DNA of 58,916 nt. Source: a virus. A program made the position numbers and the translations under genes. Positions 41,442-47,784 of the stretch are shown here, piece after piece; position 1 is the stretch's first letter, and every line of letters begins with the position of its first letter. The notes below the pieces were generated by a model. That model did not search any database. It was given only the letters and a program-made list of their open reading frames with translations, and was not told the DNA's origin. Location of the stretch: the IMG/VR virus record IMGVR_UViG_3300009285_006111, positions 1-58,916 of that record. One strand, written 5' to 3'.

Positions 41442-41514
41442 ACCTCCGAAGCTCATGTGGATGAGCACGCCGCTCTTAACGGTGAGGTAGCAGGTTCGAA
41501 CCCTGTCGGTGGTA
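41442..41514 (+). tRNA. tRNA-Lys(CUU)
   Basis: Acceptor ACCTCCG/CGGTGGT with one mismatch, D-stem GCTC/GAGC, anticodon stem CGCCG/CGGTG with loop CTCTTAA, T-loop TTCGAAC, A73, CCT. Confidence 0.9.
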
Positions 41515-41529
41515 CCTGAAGGAGAAACA

Positions 41530-41613
41530 ATGTCAAGAGAAGAAAAAGGCACAAAAATAGCTTTAGCAATATTTGTAATAGGTCTTATAGTATTAGCAAT
41601 CATTACTGGCTAA
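41530..41613 (+). CDS. 27-residue membrane peptide inside the tRNA array
   Basis: GAAGGAG precedes the ATG. Charged start (MSREEKGTK) then one helix (IALAIFVIGLIVLAIIT). AT-rich compared with the flanking tRNAs. Confidence 0.6.
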   Translation: MSREEKGTKIALAIFVIGLIVLAIITG

Positions 41614-41620
41614 ATATTAT

Positions 41621-41704
41621 CTCATAGTGGCGGAATGGCAGACGCGCGGGCCTCAAACTCCCGTGTCGCAAGGCGTGAAGGTTCAAGTCCTTCCTGTGAG
41701 ACCA
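41621..41704 (+). tRNA. tRNA-Leu(CAA)
   Basis: Acceptor CTCATAG/CTGTGAG, anticodon loop CTCAAAC (31-39 mismatch), variable arm with CGC/GCG, T-arm GAAGG-TTCAAGT-CCTTC, A73, CCA; next tRNA one base on. Confidence 0.88.
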
Positions 41705-41705
41705 T

Positions 41706-41779
41706 GCTCCTCTATCCCAATCGGCAGAGGAGTCCGGCTTAAACCCGGACCAGTCTGAGTTCGAATCTCAGGGGGAGCA
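41706..41779 (+). tRNA. tRNA with anticodon UAA but short variable loop (nominal Leu)
   Basis: Acceptor GCTCCTC/GGGGAGC, D-stem TCC/GGA, anticodon stem TCCGG/CCGGA with loop CTTAAAC, five-base variable loop CCAGT, T-arm CTGAG-TTCGAAT-CTCAG, A73, CCT. Bacterial Leu tRNAs carry a long variable arm; this one does not, so its amino-acid identity is uncertain. Confidence 0.85.
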
Positions 41780-41781
41780 CC

Positions 41782-41847
41782 TAGTTGGGACGGTTTAATC
41801 ACTTTAGGCCAATGTGCGGGACTAGTGCCCCGCACTTCCAACTACAT
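41782..41847 (+). ncRNA. Inter-tRNA structured RNA
   Basis: TAGTTGG pairs with CCAACTA across the segment (7 bp), enclosing a GTGCGGG/CCCGCAC hairpin. The hairpin loop contains AGTG, which could pair with upstream CACT. Confidence 0.5.
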
Positions 41848-41931
41848 GCAATCGTGGCGGAACTGGCATACGTAGCTGCCTTAGAAGCAGCCGCCCTTAC
41901 GGGATTGGGGGTTCGACTCCCTCCGATTGCA
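41848..41931 (+). tRNA. tRNA-Leu(UAG)
   Basis: Acceptor GCAATCG/CGATTGC, anticodon stem GCTGC/GCAGC with loop CTTAGAA, variable arm CCC-TTAC-GGG, T-loop TTCGACT, A73, CCT. Reads CUA, common in the AT-rich island. Confidence 0.93.
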
Positions 41932-41934
41932 CCT

Positions 41935-42102
41935 ATGTTAAAAATGATTAATCCATGGGACACTCTAAAAGATATTGCAGATAAAGCTAAGGCTTTTCTA
42001 CCAAAAGGACCTCGCCAATTAGAAATTGATAAAGCTATCAAAGAATGGAAAGAAAAGGGTTATGACAAGAAACACGATATTAATGCCCCCGTAGCTCAAT
42101 AG
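41935..42102 (+). CDS. Small helical protein ending inside tRNA-Lys(UUU)
   Basis: 55 residues, amphipathic and charged (TLKDIADKAKAFLPKG, AIKEWKEKGYDKK). No ribosome-binding site. The stop codon lies in the D-loop of the next tRNA, as in the 26263-26574 gene. Confidence 0.45.
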   Translation: MLKMINPWDTLKDIADKAKAFLPKGPRQLEIDKAIKEWKEKGYDKKHDINAPVAQ

Positions 42103-42160
42103 GTAGAGCAAGGGTCTTTTAAACCCGAGGTTGGAGGATCATACCCTCCCGGCGGCACCA
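42085..42160 (+). tRNA. tRNA-Lys(UUU), A54/U58 T-loop
   Basis: Acceptor GCCCCCG/CGGCGGC with one mismatch, D-stem GCTC/GAGC, anticodon loop CTTTTAA, T-stem GGAGG/CCTCC with loop ATCATAC, A73, CCA; next tRNA one base on. Confidence 0.9.
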
Positions 42161-42161
42161 T

Positions 42162-42234
42162 GGTCTCTTCGTCTAGCGGCTAGGACCTCTCCCTTTCAAG
42201 GAGAAGACCGCGGGTTCGAATCCCGCAGAGATCA
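42162..42234 (+). tRNA. tRNA-Glu(UUC)
   Basis: Acceptor GGTCTCT/AGAGATC, D-stem GTCT/GGAC, anticodon stem TCTCC/GGAGA with loop CTTTCAA, T-arm GCGGG-TTCGAAT-CCCGC, A73, CCT. Confidence 0.93.
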
Positions 42235-42308
42235 CCTAAATCTGGACCCTTGAAATAGCCGGTAATACGGCACAGACCCGACCAAGTGAAAGGGTTGGAG
42301 CTTGGGAA

Positions 42309-42482
42309 ATGAGCAATACAATACGTAGAGAGCCTTATCGGTGGACAAACAGGTGGCCCGGCGAACATGTAGGTCGGTATGTTAAGCGCCGATTATCAAA
42401 AGCCCGACGCCGCGCATGGAAAGATGCACATGAGCGGGGGCTTGTTGGAGCAGAACGGGAAGCTAATTGGAAAACTTGGTAA
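42309..42482 (+). CDS. Arg/Trp-rich 57-aa protein inside the tRNA array
   Basis: ATG nine bases after GGAG. Very basic with YRWTNRWPGEHVGRY and RRLSKARRRAWKDAHERG, consistent with RNA or DNA binding. The 70 bases before it hold no clear feature. Confidence 0.6.
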   Translation: MSNTIRREPYRWTNRWPGEHVGRYVKRRLSKARRRAWKDAHERGLVGAEREANWKTW

Positions 42483-42485
42483 CAT

Positions 42486-42558
42486 GCTAACATCGTCTAG
42501 TGGACTAGGACACCACCCTCTCAAGGTGGAGACCGGGGATCATACCCCCGTGATAGCA
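42486..42558 (+). tRNA. tRNA-Glu(CUC), A54/U58 T-loop
   Basis: Acceptor GCTAACA/TGATAGC with one mismatch, D-stem GTCT/GGAC, anticodon stem CCACC/GGTGG with loop CTCTCAA, T-stem CGGGG/CCCCG with loop ATCATAC, A73, CCT. Confidence 0.9.
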
Positions 42559-42570
42559 CCTAACAACGAG

Positions 42571-42756
42571 AGCCGACGCTGAAGCGAAAGCTTTAGAGGA
42601 AACTATGACTCATCCGCGGATCGTGGGAGCCTAACGGCGTTTGCACCACGTATAGTGAGCAACCCTAAAATTCCTAGCGGGAACGCGGCGCTTATGGATA
42701 GGTTGGGGCAGCGGCCCATAAAGGGCAGCCGGGGAAACCCGAGGCAGATGTCGGCT
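42571..42756 (+). ncRNA. 186-nt ornate structured RNA between tRNAs
   Basis: AGCCGAC (42571-42577) pairs with GTCGGCT (42750-42756), closing the element. Inside are AAGC-GAAA-GCTT and CGGG-GAAA-CCCG hairpins (GNRA loops), GCCC-ATAAA-GGGC, and GCGTT/AACGC. No convincing ORF. Confidence 0.6.
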
Positions 42757-42789
42757 GTAAACAGAATCATAGTTACATCGTTGCAAAAC

Positions 42790-42879
42790 GGAGCTTTGGC
42801 TGAGAGGCCGAAAGCGCCCCCCTGCTAAGGGGGTAGGGTATAACAGCCCTCGCTGGTTCGAATCCAGCAGGCTCCGCCA
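42790..42879 (+). tRNA. tRNA-Ser(GCU)
   Basis: Acceptor GGAGCTT/AGGCTCC, anticodon stem CCCCC/GGGGG with loop CTGCTAA, long variable arm, T-arm GCTGG-TTCGAAT-CCAGC, G73, CCA; next tRNA one base on. Confidence 0.93.
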
Positions 42880-42880
42880 T

Positions 42881-42955
42881 CTTCTACTGGTGTTCCGGGA
42901 GCACATCGCTCTGATAAAGCGACATAGGCAGGTTCAACTCCTGCGTAGAGGACCA
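42881..42955 (+). tRNA. tRNA-Ile(GAU)
   Basis: Acceptor CTTCTAC/GTAGAGG, D-stem GTGT/GCAC, anticodon stem TCGCT/AGCGA with loop CTGATAA, T-arm GCAGG-TTCAACT-CCTGC, A73, CCA; next tRNA one base on. Confidence 0.92.
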
Positions 42956-42956
42956 T

Positions 42957-43049
42957 ACCCTACGGGCGTGACGGTAACGCAACGGCATTATAACCCGTGT
43001 AGCGTCTGATAAGCGCGAGAACTGGGTTCGATTCCCAGGTAGGGTACCA
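42957..43049 (+). tRNA. tRNA with anticodon UAU and a long variable arm
   Basis: Acceptor ACCCTAC/GTAGGGT, D-stem GCGT/ACGC, anticodon stem ACGGC/CCCGT (31-39 C-C mismatch) with loop ATTATAA, a 23-base variable arm with GCG/CGC, T-arm CTGGG-TTCGATT-CCCAG, A73, CCA. UAU reads AUA (Ile), but the long arm and A73 resemble a Leu-type body. Confidence 0.85.
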
Positions 43050-43050
43050 C

Positions 43051-43124
43051 GGTTTGTTAGAGGAGAGGCCGTCCTCGGGTCCCTGTCAAGGACCACATCA
43101 CGGGTTCGAATCCCGTACAGACCG
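43051..43124 (+). tRNA. tRNA-Asp(GUC)
   Basis: Acceptor GGTTTGT/ACAGACC, D-stem GAGG/CCTC, anticodon stem GGTCC/GGACC with loop CTGTCAA, T-arm ACGGG-TTCGAAT-CCCGT, G73, CCT. Confidence 0.93.
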
Positions 43125-43128
43125 CCTA

Positions 43129-43298
43129 GTAGTGCCCAGCCCCCGTGGGTTGGCTGATGGGAATACTGCCAACATCTGGCCCGGCAATCTTTACTGCGGC
43201 TGAAGAGCGTAAGCGAAACCTTCGGGTCCCGCGGAGTCCACCCAGCCGGGGAATAACTGTGGACCTTATGCCCATCCCCTTCGGGGCCTGAGCACTAC
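43129..43298 (+). ncRNA. 170-nt ornate structured RNA between tRNAs
   Basis: GTAGTGC (43129-43135) pairs with GCACTAC (43292-43298). Inside, GATGGG/CCCATC, GTCCAC/GTGGAC and two UUCG-capped hairpins (ACC-TTCG-GGT and CCCC-TTCG-GGGG). No convincing ORF. It follows the CCT of tRNA-Asp. Confidence 0.62.
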
Positions 43299-43304
43299 AA
43301 TCAT

Positions 43305-43381
43305 GCCCGCCTAGCTCAATTGGTCAGAGCGTCTTCCTTACAAGAAGAGGGTTGGGGGTTCGAGTCCCTCGGTAGGCACCA
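43305..43381 (+). tRNA. tRNA-Val(UAC)
   Basis: Acceptor GCCCGCC/GGTAGGC with one mismatch, anticodon stem TCTTC/GAAGA with loop CTTACAA, T-loop TTCGAGT, A73, CCA; next tRNA one base on. Confidence 0.91.
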
Positions 43382-43382
43382 C

Positions 43383-43456
43383 ACCGGATTGCCAGAGATG
43401 GTCATTGGGTCCGCTTCATAAGCGGAATTGGGGTGGTTCGAATCCACTATCCGGTA
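43383..43456 (+). tRNA. tRNA-Met(CAU), elongator or Ile2
   Basis: Acceptor ACCGGAT/ATCCGGT with a paired first position (so not initiator), anticodon stem TCCGC/GCGGA with loop TTCATAA, T-loop TTCGAAT, A73, CCT. Lysidine-modified Ile2 identity cannot be excluded. Confidence 0.88.
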
Positions 43457-43459
43457 CCT

Positions 43460-43531
43460 TGCGGGGTAGAGCAGTGGTAGCTCGCTTGGCTCATAACCAG
43501 GAGGCCGCCTGTTCGATTCAGGCCCCCGCTA
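43460..43531 (+). tRNA. Initiator tRNA-fMet(CAU)
   Basis: TGCGGGG/CCCCGCT leaves positions 1 and 72 unpaired (T-T). The D-arm has A11-U24, and the anticodon loop is CTCATAA. These are bacterial initiator hallmarks. The anticodon stem has two G-C pairs plus A-U in place of the usual three G-C. Confidence 0.88.
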
Positions 43532-43536
43532 CCTAC

Positions 43537-43564
43537 TTGACAATTGGCTAAAACGTGGTATTAT
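43537..43564 (+). promoter_or_regulatory. Promoter of the replication module
   Basis: Perfect TTGACA (43537-43542), 16-bp spacer and TATTAT (43559-43564), 18 bp before the first start codon. Confidence 0.72.
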
Positions 43565-43581
43565 AAGAATAGAAGAAGACG

Positions 43582-43791
43582 ATGGAAAACTTTGCAGCAT
43601 TACTGGACTGGGCGAATACTAACGGCGTGCGTTTGACTCTGAAGTTCATCCCGAGTCAGGCGCCCGCCGTATTTGTTATTGAGGCACAAGTACCCCGACC
43701 TGCGGCGGGAGATAATATGTTTGAGTTTGTTAGACGGAGAGGAAAGACCGTACAAGAAGTGTGCGGTAAGTTTCTAGAACATGTACGATGA
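43582..43791 (+). CDS. Uncharacterised 69-aa protein
   Basis: First gene after the promoter; mixed alpha/beta with a basic C-terminus. Overlaps the SNF2-like gene by 11 bases. Confidence 0.62.
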   Translation: MENFAALLDWANTNGVRLTLKFIPSQAPAVFVIEAQVPRPAAGDNMFEFVRRRGKTVQEVCGKFLEHVR

Positions 43792-44575
43792 GAGACTTTA
43801 TGACTTTCAACGAACCGGATGCCAATTCATCGAAAGTTCTGGCGGACGATGTATCATTGGTGATGAAATGGGATTGGGTAAGACTGTTATGGCTCTTGCG
43901 TGGTTGGAATCACAGTCAGCCATCCAACGCGTGCTGGTCGTCGCTCCCGCCAATGTCATCCATAAGTGGAAGAGAGAAATAGATACATGGACAAAGAGAC
44001 ATGCCCATATTGTGGCTGGGTTCAGCACTCCTATTCCACAAGCATCTGTAACCCTCGTAATGAGCTACTCAGTAATGTCGAAGCGATACAAGGAACTGCG
44101 GGACTTCAGCCCGGAGCTAGTGATATGGGACGAATCACATTACCTCAAAGGAAACCGCAAGAAGGTGCAGAGGGTAGCGGCGGCGCTCCAATTGAAATCA
44201 CCATACGTACTGTTTTTAAGTGGGACGCCATTTCTGAATCGTCCGATAGAACTTTTCAATATGCTGGACATGGTTCAGCCGGGCAAGTGGAGTTTGGGGA
44301 GTTATGGAACGAGATACTGCGGCGGATTCAACTATCACGGGGGGCCATTGCAGGGGGCAATGAACCTCAGCGAATTACGATCACGATTGAAATCGGTGAT
44401 GATACGGCGGCTAAAGAGAGACGTGCTGGAGGAATTACCATCCCTACAAAGGGTTCTTCTTCCGGCGGACATCAAGACGGAGGAATACAGAGAAGCTTTG
44501 ATTGGGATTAACCGAGATATGGAACAAATAGAAATGCAAGTACAAGGAGAGATAATTAATGGAATTCTGGACTAA
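43781..44575 (+). CDS. SNF2-type helicase, N-terminal ATPase domain only
   Basis: 264 residues with motif I DEMGLGKT, Ia VVAPANV, motif II WDESH and motif III LSGTPFLN, then an SNF2-like LKSVMIRRLKRDVLEELP. The second RecA-like domain (motifs V and VI) is absent, and the next frame does not supply it. A lone half is unlikely to translocate unless a partner exists elsewhere. Confidence 0.85.
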   Translation: MYDERLYDFQRTGCQFIESSGGRCIIGDEMGLGKTVMALAWLESQSAIQRVLVVAPANVIHKWKREIDTWTKRHAHIVAGFSTPIPQASVTLVMSYSVMSKRYKELRDFSPELVIWDESHYLKGNRKKVQRVAAALQLKSPYVLFLSGTPFLNRPIELFNMLDMVQPGKWSLGSYGTRYCGGFNYHGGPLQGAMNLSELRSRLKSVMIRRLKRDVLEELPSLQRVLLPADIKTEEYREALIGINRDMEQIEMQVQGEIINGILD

Positions 44576-45053
44576 CGTATTAATATGGGCGGCATTCTGG
44601 TATGGGGTAATTCAGATATACAGATTTTTCCAGAGACCCGGCAAGAACAGTAAAGCCATACGTTCGGACCTAGGACTTACTATCAAAGACTCGGCGGGCC
44701 ATTACATTCACTACGATGAACCTCTAGTCTGTCCTATCTGTGGTAAGGATTTTTACCGTTGGCAATGGACGGAAGCGGAAGAGCGCGATCCAGACTTTAG
44801 GAAAAATTATTATACACATATTTTACACGATGATATATATCGGCTACCTTGTCCAACCTGCGCTAAAGATAAGCATAACTACATACTGGAGACCAATAGG
44901 CTAGAGCACAATAAGGAAGTAGCTAGATGGAACAAGTTGTCTATGAAAGAACGAAAAGAAGAAGCAACTCGATGGTATGCAAGTTCAGCCCCAAACGATA
45001 ACGGTCCTGATTTGAGCGATAGAACGCCCTGGGGACCAGAGGATGAAGAATAG
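44559..45053 (+). CDS. Membrane-anchored zinc-ribbon protein, 164 aa
   Basis: N-terminal helix (TNVLIWAAFWYGVIQIY), then LVCPICGKDF and LPCPTCAKDK form a four-Cys site separated by about 36 residues. Overlaps the SNF2 gene by 17 bases. Function unknown. Confidence 0.7.
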   Translation: MEFWTNVLIWAAFWYGVIQIYRFFQRPGKNSKAIRSDLGLTIKDSAGHYIHYDEPLVCPICGKDFYRWQWTEAEERDPDFRKNYYTHILHDDIYRLPCPTCAKDKHNYILETNRLEHNKEVARWNKLSMKERKEEATRWYASSAPNDNGPDLSDRTPWGPEDEE

Positions 45054-45090
45054 TATCCGTTAGGGAGCAGCCAAACAACAGGAGAAAACT

Positions 45091-45846
45091 ATGGGTACAG
45101 GATCAAAACAACGTAAGGTGTACGGCCCGCGCGGACGCGGGAGCATTACAATGCTTCCAGTAGAAGCAGTAACGCCCGAAGACTGGAAGGAAATCAAGGT
45201 TACAATTTTCGACAAGGAAGGCTTTAAGGAAGTCTTCCGTCTGGACCCCGCAGACGTAACGCGGGAGTTTGGAAGCTGGATATTGAAACCCATCAACGAT
45301 GTGTTCATCGAGCTAACGGCAGAGGAAGACAACATCAAGTCAGTGAGACCGCTGGAGGGAACCTTTCTCCTACGCTTCTCTAGATTTGCTGCCCGAGTTG
45401 ACGCAGAAACCGGACAGGCATTAGCTCCAACCATCAAGAATAAGGATGCAGAGCGGGTTACTATCCCGGCAACTGGAGCATCTTGGACTAACCCTCCGCA
45501 CTCCGAGTTCTATGCGATACTGCGAGTGGAAGCAACAGAGATCGGCAAGGAAACGGAACTGGCCGGTATGGAAGCCGTGCGGCCTCTGGTTTACATGTTC
45601 GAACGTAACCCACAGACCGGATTGGTTGACATCGTATGGGACCGCAAGTTCTGGTACGATCAGCTAATCAACTTCCTTACTGTCACCGGCTACGACTTTG
45701 ATGCTGACTCTCTGACGCCAAGCGAAAATGTGCTGGGCGAGTTACAGAACATTCTGCAAGGGCGAAATGTGGCATTTCGTGGTACCTTCGCGGATGGTTG
45801 GCTACAACGAGAATTAGCAGACGCCCCTATTGGGGTAGAAATCTAA
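45091..45846 (+). CDS. Uncharacterised 251-aa protein of the replication module
   Basis: AGGAG precedes the ATG. Beta-rich with basic N-terminus (GTGSKQRKVYGPRGRGS). Abundant acidic beta segments and position near the primase would suit a nucleic-acid-binding accessory, but no family is recognised. Confidence 0.7.
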   Translation: MGTGSKQRKVYGPRGRGSITMLPVEAVTPEDWKEIKVTIFDKEGFKEVFRLDPADVTREFGSWILKPINDVFIELTAEEDNIKSVRPLEGTFLLRFSRFAARVDAETGQALAPTIKNKDAERVTIPATGASWTNPPHSEFYAILRVEATEIGKETELAGMEAVRPLVYMFERNPQTGLVDIVWDRKFWYDQLINFLTVTGYDFDADSLTPSENVLGELQNILQGRNVAFRGTFADGWLQRELADAPIGVEI

Positions 45847-45881
45847 ATTGGGAGCTTGGCTGCTCCCCAATGGAGACTAAC

Positions 45882-46052
45882 ATGTGTGATAACTGTACTG
45901 AAGCGGCTATTGAAGAACGAAACATAGCTAGAGAAGCTTTAGAAGAAGCAATTGGTATGCTTATGGATGAATCAATTGTAACACCGGGCAGTGCAGCTTT
46001 AGAGCGTTTACAAAACGCTCTTATGTTTCAATCTGAAAATTGGGGTCCTTAG
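45882..46052 (+). CDS. Small helical protein, 56 aa
   Basis: GGAG six bases upstream of the ATG. Acidic helix (EAAIEERNIAREALEEAIG). Its TAG overlaps the GTG of the primase-like gene. Confidence 0.6.
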   Translation: MCDNCTEAAIEERNIAREALEEAIGMLMDESIVTPGSAALERLQNALMFQSENWGP

Positions 46053-46918
46053 TGAGCAAAGTAACATTTGAGCAAATTCGAGAACTACTCGGCGAGAACG
46101 CCGATTTGATGAGTGCCGGGTATTTGCTGACCAATTGCCCCTGGCATGACGATCGAGAGGCAAGCCTACTTGTTTACCCGGATGGCTGGTGGGTGTGTTT
46201 GGGAGAATGTGCAACCCACGGCCCAAACTACAAGCTGTATGCGGAGTTATCCAGTCCCGGCACTACAGCGAGAGGCCGACGGGACATTCCAATTGGCCGT
46301 CCCCCATACCTGCCTACGACCGAGGAAGAGCAGGTAGAGTTTGTGACTAAAGCACATTCAGTCTTAACCCGCAATGCGTCGTTTAGATGGTATCCTGAGA
46401 CGCGCGGCATTGAAGGGAGAATAGAACCATGCGAACTTGGTTGGCACGAAGGTTGGCTCGTTTTGCCCGTAAAATCGGAGGACAACGAGATAATTGGGAT
46501 AATTATTCGGTCTGGACCGCAAGCGGAGAAGCTAACAGGAATACGTTTTTCTCAACCGTCAGGACAGAGATCAATGGTTTATTGCCCAGATTGGAGTTTG
46601 ACTTTGCGGGACCCTGGGCCGTTATACATAGTGTTTGGTATGATAGACGCACTGACGCTATCCGAATTACGTTTGCCAGTCCTAACTACAACAGGTGGAG
46701 CCAAGAGTTTCGATCCGAAGTGGTTAAACAAATACTCGAAGAAAATAATGATAATTCCAGATAAAGGCGAGGAATCACAGGCATATGAACTTGCCGCTGG
46801 GTTAGATTGGAGAGGGCACGTGAAACTGCTTGCCTATCCTGACGGATTTAAAGACCCTAACGACTATGCCATGGCCGGTAAATCAGATCAACTATTAAGG
46901 GAGTTAATCGGTGTCTGA
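46052..46918 (+). CDS. Primase-like protein with CHC2 zinc finger and altered Toprim domain
   Basis: 288 residues; GTG start overlaps the upstream stop. N-terminal zinc finger: NCPWH then VCLGECATHG (C-x2-H...C-x3-C). Toprim-like domain at the C-terminal half: LYIVFGMIDALTL, TTTGGAKSFDPKW, IMIIPDKGEES and DGFKDPNDYAM. In canonical primases the first is (V)EG and the second DxD; here the catalytic Glu is Phe and DxD is DKG. It may be an atypical or inactive primase. Confidence 0.78.
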   Translation: MSKVTFEQIRELLGENADLMSAGYLLTNCPWHDDREASLLVYPDGWWVCLGECATHGPNYKLYAELSSPGTTARGRRDIPIGRPPYLPTTEEEQVEFVTKAHSVLTRNASFRWYPETRGIEGRIEPCELGWHEGWLVLPVKSEDNEIIGIIIRSGPQAEKLTGIRFSQPSGQRSMVYCPDWSLTLRDPGPLYIVFGMIDALTLSELRLPVLTTTGGAKSFDPKWLNKYSKKIMIIPDKGEESQAYELAAGLDWRGHVKLLAYPDGFKDPNDYAMAGKSDQLLRELIGV

Positions 46919-47111
46919 CGGGAAGGAAGTCTTCACTATGCCTAAGTGTGCAGCTTGTCCGGGGCGCTCAACGGCATTACATGGAATAGAAAACCTACCC
47001 TTTATGCCGTTATGTCCTGTACATGTACAGATGGCATACGATGATCCAGAAACACTTTTGCAGGAAGTGAAATCTCGCGGACGGATTAAACTAGAGGAGA
47101 ACATAGAATGA
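46911..47111 (+). CDS. Small zinc-binding-like protein, 66 aa
   Basis: GTG start. KCAACPG and LCPVHVQ form a Cys3His-type site. Overlaps both neighbours. Confidence 0.62.
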   Translation: MSDGKEVFTMPKCAACPGRSTALHGIENLPFMPLCPVHVQMAYDDPETLLQEVKSRGRIKLEENIE

Positions 47112-47494
47112 AGAAGATGTTGATTGCAGTAGCGTTGTTTACAGCATTTCTTGTAGGGTGTGCCCAGCCAGCGGACGTGGCGTCTCGCAATCTATCGCTT
47201 GCTGCCGATAACTTTCAGATTACCAGACGCATTGTGTTTTATAATGGCATCAATGGTGATTACATTCTGGTGATTGAAGGTACATGCTCATTAGGGAATT
47301 ACGATGCAGTGGGTGAGTTATCTGTAACATGTCAGACTGGACCTAACGCATTCAAGAAGCACTTCCTAGGCCTATCTGACAACGTGACTTACTTTGCCGA
47401 ACAAATCGAAAGTGCCGACACTGATTTATACCACTACCGGGTGATCTTCCGTCCATCAACAATCATCCCGGATGCAGAAGTAGACTTACCGTAG
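47108..47494 (+). CDS. Phage beta-sandwich lipoprotein
   Basis: 128 residues with a lipoprotein signal (FLVGC; Cys18 as lipidated residue). The body matches the widespread phage beta-sandwich lipoprotein family: ADNFQITRRIVFYNGI, TCSLGNYD, TVTCQTG-like and KKHFLGLSDNVTYFAEQI. Role in superinfection exclusion or surface change is suspected for such proteins but not shown. Confidence 0.85.
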   Translation: MKKMLIAVALFTAFLVGCAQPADVASRNLSLAADNFQITRRIVFYNGINGDYILVIEGTCSLGNYDAVGELSVTCQTGPNAFKKHFLGLSDNVTYFAEQIESADTDLYHYRVIFRPSTIIPDAEVDLP

Positions 47495-47541
47495 GTAAAC
47501 TTCGTCCGCGAGATTTCACTTCTTACAAAGGAGCAGGGAGA

Positions 47542-47784
47542 ATGACTGAATCAGCCAGCACTAAGTTATTTCGTCTTATTCTGCAGATAGAAGAGAAAGC
47601 CAGATATTCGGATGACACCTATCTGATGCCCGAGATTGTGTTACTTATTAAGTTGAGCGAGTCCGTCGCCGCCCTAGAAGCCAAGCTGGAGGCGATGGAT
47701 AGAGAAATTAGGCGTTTGCCGCCCAGCATACGAAATGAATTTCGTCGTCGGGTTGCCGCCCAAGAGGCACTTGACAAACCTTGA
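47542..47784 (+). CDS. Uncharacterised helical 80-aa protein
   Basis: AAGGAG upstream. Coiled-coil-like (VAALEAKLEAMDREIRRLPP). The last codons overlap the 47771 promoter. Confidence 0.62.
   Translation: MTESASTKLFRLILQIEEKARYSDDTYLMPEIVLLIKLSESVAALEAKLEAMDREIRRLPPSIRNEFRRRVAAQEALDKP

Noticed and set aside
43966-44511. 181-codon ORF in another frame of the SNF2-like gene
   Set aside because: It overlaps the motif-bearing helicase frame entirely and lacks domain logic; an out-of-frame shadow.
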